Positions 1 through 10,302 of a stretch of 10,302 nucleotides of DNA are shown here, piece after piece. The notes below the pieces were generated by a model. It worked only from the letters and a program-made list of their open reading frames with translations. It had not been told where the DNA came from and did no database searches. Numbering within the stretch: position 1 is the first letter of the stretch; each line of letters begins with the position of its first letter. The stretch comes from Anaerolineae bacterium (lineage in GTDB: Bacteria; Chloroflexota; Anaerolineae; UBA4142). The translations under genes were made by a program, and so were the position numbers. The stretch covers positions 1-10,302 of the forward strand of contig DAIDTM010000518.1 of assembly GCA_027457205.1 (NCBI GenBank). The letters run 5' to 3'.

Positions 1-2364
1 CGGCAAATCACCGTCGAGGGCTGCACCAATTGCAAATTCGTCGACGGCAAGCCGGTCTCCACCAGTGGCATCTTCCGCGATATCACCGATCGCAAACGCG
101 TCGAAGAAGAGCTTGCGCTCGAACGCAACCTGCTACGGACACTGATCGACAGTCTGCCCGAAGCTATTTACGTCAAGGATGTTGGATCCCGATACATCAT
201 CAGCAACCTCGCGCATCTGCGCTTGGCAGGCGCGAGCATACCGGAAGATATGGTCGGGAAAACACCTTTCGACTTTTTCCCGCGCGATCTGGCTATGCAA
301 TTCGTGGCTGAAGACCAGAATGTGATCCAAACCGGCGAGCCGCTGATCGACAAGGAAGAAGAGACGATCGACCATGCGTCCGGCTTGGTCAGCTGGCAAC
401 TCGTTGGCAAGGTGCCTTTGCGCGATAGCCAGGGCAAGATCATCGGACTGGTGGGTGTAGGGCGCGACATCACCGAGCGAAAACGGATCGAGGAACAAGT
501 CCTGCGCGAAAAAGTCCGCTTCCAACAATTGTTTGAGAACTCGCCGATCGGCATCGCCATGCTGGACGACCACGACTGCATCCAAAGCACCAATCCGGCA
601 TTCCAGGCGATCTTTCAATACAGCGCCGCGGAGGTGGTGGGATGTCCAATTAAAGACGTCATCGTTCCAGATACCAGACGCGAAGAAGCCGCGCAACTTT
701 CCTCCGAAGTATTAAACGGCGTCGCCGTGCACAGGGAAACGATTCGTCGGCGCAAGGACGGAACGCTGGTCCCCGTTGAGGTATACGGGGTTCCGATCAA
801 GCTGGATGAAAAATCGATAGGATTGTACGGCATGTATGCCGATATCTCGGAACTGAAGGGCGTAGAAGAAAAACTCAAACGCGAAGTGGAGCGACTGGGC
901 GCGCTACACGAGATCGACCGCGCGCTCGCGACGCTCAATCTGGACGCGTGCATGCAAACCATCGTCCAGAGAGCGCGCGCTCTCTTCGCGTCTGACCTTG
1001 TAGATATTCTACTCCTCAGAGACGACCATTTGCGCTTGGTCGCCGAAGCAGGACTGGTCAGCACCGTCAGTGATATTGCTATTCCGTCGGACCGCGGCAT
1101 CTCGGGTTGGTGCGCGTCGCATCGCCAGTCCGTGCGGGTGGCGGATGTGTCTCAAGACGAACGCTATATTTCGTACGACGCGCGCACGCGCGCGGAGATG
1201 GTCGCGCCGCTCGTGGTGCAGGACGATTGCATCGGTGTGCTGAACGTCGAGAGCGCCCACGTAGACGCGTTCACGGCAGCCGACCTGGAGTTGTTGGAAA
1301 GTCTAGCCGCGCGCGCCGCGACGGCGATCCACAACGCGCGCCTCCACACCGCCGAACGCGAGCACCGTCAGTTTGCGGAAACGCTGCGCGATATCGGAAT
1401 GGCGCTGACCTCCAAACTAGATTCCAATGCCGTGCTCGACTTGCTACTCGACCATGTGCAGAGCGTCGTGCCGTATGACTCGGCGACCGTGCTGCTGCTT
1501 GACGACAATGTGGTTCGATGCAAACGTCAACGCGGGTATGAGAAATTGGGGCTGCTGGAATGGATACGACAATTTGAAGCGCCGTTGACCGGATTAGCCA
1601 GTCTAGCCAAAATCGCCGAAACCGGGCAGCCGTATGTTGTGCCCGACACCCACTCCGATCCGAATTGGACGTTCATCGAACAATCGCGCCACATCCGGTC
1701 GTGGATGGGCGCGCCCATCAAAATTCGCGGGACGCTGATCGGATTTCTGGCGTTAGATAAAGTCGAACCCGGCTTTTACACCAACAAGATGGCGGAACGC
1801 CTCGCCGCTTTTGCCGGGCAAGCCGGACTCGCGTTGGAGAATGCTCGATTGTACGCCGAACAGCAAAAACTAGCGGTGACCGATAGTCTGACCGGGCTGT
1901 TCAATCGCCGCCACTTTGTGACGCTGGCGCAGCGCGAATTCCAGCGCGCGCGTCGTCAGCGCGTGCCCTTTGCCGTGCTGATGCTCGATCTGGATGATTT
2001 CAAAAAGGTGAACGATACCTTCGGACATTCCATCGGCGATCAGGCACTGCAACTGGTTGCGCGCGCGCTGGCTCAAACCGTTCGATCCATCGACATCGTG
2101 GCGCGCTATGGCGGCGACGAATTTGTCGTATTGCTGCCCGATTGCAATCGGCGATCCGCGCAGCACATTGTCGCCCGCCTGCAAGACCAGATTTCGGCGT
2201 TGCGACTGACGACGAACAGCGGAGACATCGAATTCCGTATTAGCATTGGGGCGGCTATTGCGGCGCTGACGCCCGAGGAAACGCTGGACATGCTGCTTGC
2301 CCGCGCCGATACGGAGATGTACCAAGAAAAGCAAGCCGCCAAAGCGTTGCGGCTGGCAGTATAA
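1..2364 (+). CDS. Sensor diguanylate cyclase (PAS-PAS-PAS-GAF-GAF-GGDEF), 5' end missing
   Basis: The frame is open from base 1 to the TAA at 2362-2364, so 787 residues are visible and the true start lies left of the window. Numbering residues from base 1, the domains are: the end of a PAS/PAC unit (1-42, ending in FRDITDRKR); a PAS domain (about 44-165, ending GRDITERKR); a PAS domain (about 172-290); GAF 1 (about 299-450); GAF 2 (about 457-623); and GGDEF (624-787). The GGDEF domain starts with DSLTGLFNRR and has an intact GGDEF signature at 704-708. D663, N671 and D680 match the metal- and GTP-binding residues of PleD. R695-S-I-D698 is a correctly spaced RxxD inhibitory I-site. The protein should therefore make c-di-GMP from two GTP, with product feedback, under control of several sensory inputs. 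No EAL domain follows. No membrane segment is visible, but the missing N-terminus could carry one. No ligand can be assigned to the PAS or GAF domains. It appears unrelated in function to the downstream polymerase genes. Confidence 0.93.
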   Translation, partial: RQITVEGCTNCKFVDGKPVSTSGIFRDITDRKRVEEELALERNLLRTLIDSLPEAIYVKDVGSRYIISNLAHLRLAGASIPEDMVGKTPFDFFPRDLAMQFVAEDQNVIQTGEPLIDKEEETIDHASGLVSWQLVGKVPLRDSQGKIIGLVGVGRDITERKRIEEQVLREKVRFQQLFENSPIGIAMLDDHDCIQSTNPAFQAIFQYSAAEVVGCPIKDVIVPDTRREEAAQLSSEVLNGVAVHRETIRRRKDGTLVPVEVYGVPIKLDEKSIGLYGMYADISELKGVEEKLKREVERLGALHEIDRALATLNLDACMQTIVQRARALFASDLVDILLLRDDHLRLVAEAGLVSTVSDIAIPSDRGISGWCASHRQSVRVADVSQDERYISYDARTRAEMVAPLVVQDDCIGVLNVESAHVDAFTAADLELLESLAARAATAIHNARLHTAEREHRQFAETLRDIGMALTSKLDSNAVLDLLLDHVQSVVPYDSATVLLLDDNVVRCKRQRGYEKLGLLEWIRQFEAPLTGLASLAKIAETGQPYVVPDTHSDPNWTFIEQSRHIRSWMGAPIKIRGTLIGFLALDKVEPGFYTNKMAERLAAFAGQAGLALENARLYAEQQKLAVTDSLTGLFNRRHFVTLAQREFQRARRQRVPFAVLMLDLDDFKKVNDTFGHSIGDQALQLVARALAQTVRSIDIVARYGGDEFVVLLPDCNRRSAQHIVARLQDQISALRLTTNSGDIEFRISIGAAIAALTPEETLDMLLARADTEMYQEKQAAKALRLAV
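968..985. repeat. 18-bp perfect palindrome inside the cyclase gene
   Basis: AGAGAGCGCGCGCTCTCT reads identically on both strands. It lies within the first GAF domain, encoding Q-R-A-R-A-L. The symmetry is directly visible. A role as a protein-binding site is not supported by anything else here, and the local CGCG-rich codon bias makes chance a fair explanation. Confidence 0.4.
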
Positions 2365-2412
2365 GACGACTCAGTACCTACCGCGGCGTGCGCTTTTTTA
2401 CGAAACTTAAAC

Positions 2413-2441
2413 TTGACAGCCGGCGCTTTTCCGGATATAAT
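2413..2441 (+). promoter_or_regulatory. Exact-consensus housekeeping sigma promoter for rpoBC
   Basis: TTGACA at 2413-2418 and TATAAT at 2436-2441 are separated by exactly 17 bp (2419-2435), a perfect match to the sigma-70/SigA consensus. The stretch just upstream (2394-2411) has a T6 run and is AT-rich in an otherwise GC-rich region, as expected for an UP element. There is no extended -10 TG. Transcription would start near A2447. The promoter begins 49 nt after the cyclase stop codon and is the only strong promoter seen before rpoB. Between the boxes, two CCGG tetramers (2420-2423 and 2431-2434) sit 11 bp apart and could be part of an operator, or be chance. Confidence 0.85.
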
Positions 2442-2462
2442 TTGAGACTGCTCGACAACACC

Positions 2463-2579
2463 ATGAAACGGGCGCGAGGCAATTTTGCAGGTCGCGGTCG
2501 GTTATTTTTGTTCGGCGGTCACGTCATTGTGGGCGATCATTCGGTGGCTGCGATTATCTACCGACGGCAAGCGCGTTAA
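2463..2579 (+). CDS. Possible 38-aa leader ORF (weak)
   Basis: ATG at 2463 opens a 38-codon frame ending in TAA at 2577-2579, starting only about 16 nt after the predicted transcription start. The product would be basic (MKRARGNFAGRGR at the start) and resembles no family I know. There is no Shine-Dalgarno in front of it. It could be a leader peptide whose translation affects leader folding, but most likely it is a chance open frame. Confidence 0.12.
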   Translation: MKRARGNFAGRGRLFLFGGHVIVGDHSVAAIIYRRQAR

Positions 2580-2626
2580 TTCTTTCTTGACATTTCATCC
2601 GTTCCTCTGTTTTGCCTCGCTGGTGG

Positions 2627-2643
2627 GCAAGGCGCTGCCTTGC
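2627..2643 (+). promoter_or_regulatory. Leader hairpin with a competing pairing partner
   Basis: GCAAGGC (2627-2633), loop GCT, GCCTTGC (2637-2643) form a perfect 7-bp stem. The same GGCAA (2626-2630) can pair instead with TTGCC at 2612-2616, so two exclusive folds are possible. No U-run follows, so it is not an intrinsic terminator. Confidence 0.35.
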
Positions 2644-2745
2644 TTCTGCTCCGATTCTGAGAGGGAGTTCGTATCGGCGCGTGAGCTTGCTCGCGCTGCC
2701 AGGACCCCAATCCCGTCTCTCATTATTTAATCGAATACGCCTAGC

Positions 2746-2834
2746 CGCGCGCCAGTGTTTGCGGTGCGCGTTCGACCGACGCGTCCTGCGTCGATGGGCA
2801 AGCGCCCAATTGGATCCCCGCGCGCCCGGCGCGG
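2746..2834 (+). promoter_or_regulatory. Run of four hairpins ahead of the rpoB ribosome-binding site
   Basis: Stems read from the sequence: CGCGCGCC with GGTGCGCG (2746-2753 and 2763-2770, one G-U pair, 9-nt loop); CGACGC with GCGTCG (2777-2782 and 2788-2793, 5-nt loop); TGGGC with GCCCA (2795-2799 and 2804-2808, AAGC tetraloop); CCGCGC with GCGCGG (2818-2823 and 2829-2834, 5-nt loop). The last ends 16 nt before the Shine-Dalgarno and leaves it unpaired. Cis-regulatory function is inferred. Confidence 0.4.
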
Positions 2835-2850
2835 TTCTGCATGTTGCGAT

Positions 2851-2856
2851 GAGGAG
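2851..2856 (+). promoter_or_regulatory. rpoB Shine-Dalgarno
   Basis: GAGGAG lies 6 nt before ATG 2863. It fixes the rpoB start at 2863 over the in-frame ATGs at 2878 and 2887, which have no comparable site. Confidence 0.85.
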
Positions 2857-2862
2857 TAGCGA

Positions 2863-6861
<3,999 letters not shown>

Positions 6862-6864
6862 ATT

Positions 6865-6907
6865 TCACGCATCACGCTGCAAGTGATTCGTGCGGCGTGA
6901 TGCGTGA
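6865..6907 (+). promoter_or_regulatory. Long hairpin between rpoB and rpoC
   Basis: TCACGCATCACGCTGCA (6865-6881) pairs with TGCGGCGTGATGCGTGA (6891-6907) over 17 bp, with a single G-U wobble and a 9-nt loop. It begins 3 nt after the rpoB stop and ends 35 nt before the rpoC ATG. The T-rich GTTTCTTTT at 6911-6919 follows after a 3-nt gap and is interrupted, so full termination is unlikely. It may be a partial terminator, an RNase processing or stability element, or a copy of a dispersed palindromic repeat. Each arm contains a short tandem CACGCAT/CACGC pattern. Confidence 0.6.
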
Positions 6908-6932
6908 TCCGTTTCTTTTGCAACTTGGGACT

Positions 6933-6937
6933 GGGAG
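6933..6937 (+). promoter_or_regulatory. rpoC Shine-Dalgarno
   Basis: GGGAG, within GGGAGAGA, lies 5 nt before ATG 6943 and supports that start. The site is outside the upstream hairpin, so it stays accessible. Confidence 0.75.
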
Positions 6938-6942
6938 AGATA

Positions 6943-10302
<3,360 letters not shown>

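Larger units (their letters stand above)
2447..2862 (+). promoter_or_regulatory. Long structured 5' leader of rpoB mRNA
   Basis: From the predicted start near 2447 to the rpoB ATG there are about 416 nt without a convincing gene. The leader holds several perfect or near-perfect short hairpins: 2627-2643, 2746-2770, 2777-2793, 2795-2808 and 2818-2834. The last four follow one another almost without gaps up to the Shine-Dalgarno. I recognise no known riboswitch, T-box or ribosomal-protein binding leader. Part of the hairpin density could simply reflect high GC. Plausible roles are transcription attenuation, autogenous control by RNA polymerase, or control of translation initiation. A downstream start site unseen by eye would shorten it. 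Confidence 0.5.

Noticed and set aside
223..2364. Start of the cyclase gene at TTG 223
   Set aside because: The frame is open back to base 1, and the upstream codons encode a clear PAC motif (FRDITDRKR) and the start of a PAS domain, so TTG 223 is internal.
2383..2399. Intrinsic terminator after the cyclase gene
   Set aside because: A T6 run (2394-2399) is preceded only by a 3-bp GCG/CGC stem. It is too weak to call, and the T run is better explained as part of the AT-rich element upstream of the promoter.
2587..2615. Second promoter using TTGACA at 2587-2592
   Set aside because: The -35 box is perfect, but no acceptable -10 sits 16-18 bp downstream (TTTTGC region).
2485..2730. 81-codon ORF with a TTG start in the rpoB leader
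   Set aside because: It has no ribosome-binding site and no family resemblance, and its composition looks like random leader sequence.

Overview
The window holds the two large catalytic subunit genes of bacterial RNA polymerase, rpoB (complete) and rpoC (cut by the right edge), preceded by the 3' part of a multidomain sensor diguanylate cyclase (cut by the left edge). All genes are on the + strand. The DNA is GC-rich with many CGCG-type words. The RpoB and RpoC sequences are clearly bacterial. Three traits suggest a Chloroflexota (Anaerolineae-like) genome or a close relative: a long coiled-coil insert in the N-terminal part of beta', a large Trp-rich insert in the C-terminal third of beta, and rpoBC without rplJ/rplL directly upstream. 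This placement is an inference and needs a tree.

Layout. Bases 1-2364 encode the end of a PAS domain, two complete PAS domains, two GAF domains and a C-terminal GGDEF domain with intact catalytic and product-inhibition motifs. Bases 2365-2862 (498 nt) contain no convincing gene. They carry an exact consensus housekeeping promoter (TTGACA, 17 bp, TATAAT) and then a leader of about 416 nt rich in short hairpins, ending in a strong Shine-Dalgarno. Bases 2863-6861 are rpoB (1332 aa). An 81-nt gap follows, mostly filled by a 17-bp-stem hairpin. Bases 6943-10302 are the first 1120 codons of rpoC.

How the parts relate: rpoB and rpoC are almost certainly one operon driven by the 2413-2441 promoter, giving the beta and beta' subunits that form the active centre of RNA polymerase. 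The cyclase gene upstream is functionally separate (c-di-GMP signalling). It has no strong terminator, so some readthrough into rpoBC is possible.

This is a housekeeping locus, and I see no new defence, mobile or biosynthetic system. The points worth a second look are inside the polymerase genes and their control regions: an internally duplicated helical insert in RpoB, a very long predicted coiled-coil arm in RpoC, a trigger loop with a eukaryote-like GEPA motif, a large leader RNA, a hairpin between rpoB and rpoC, and an abrupt codon and strand-composition change inside rpoC.
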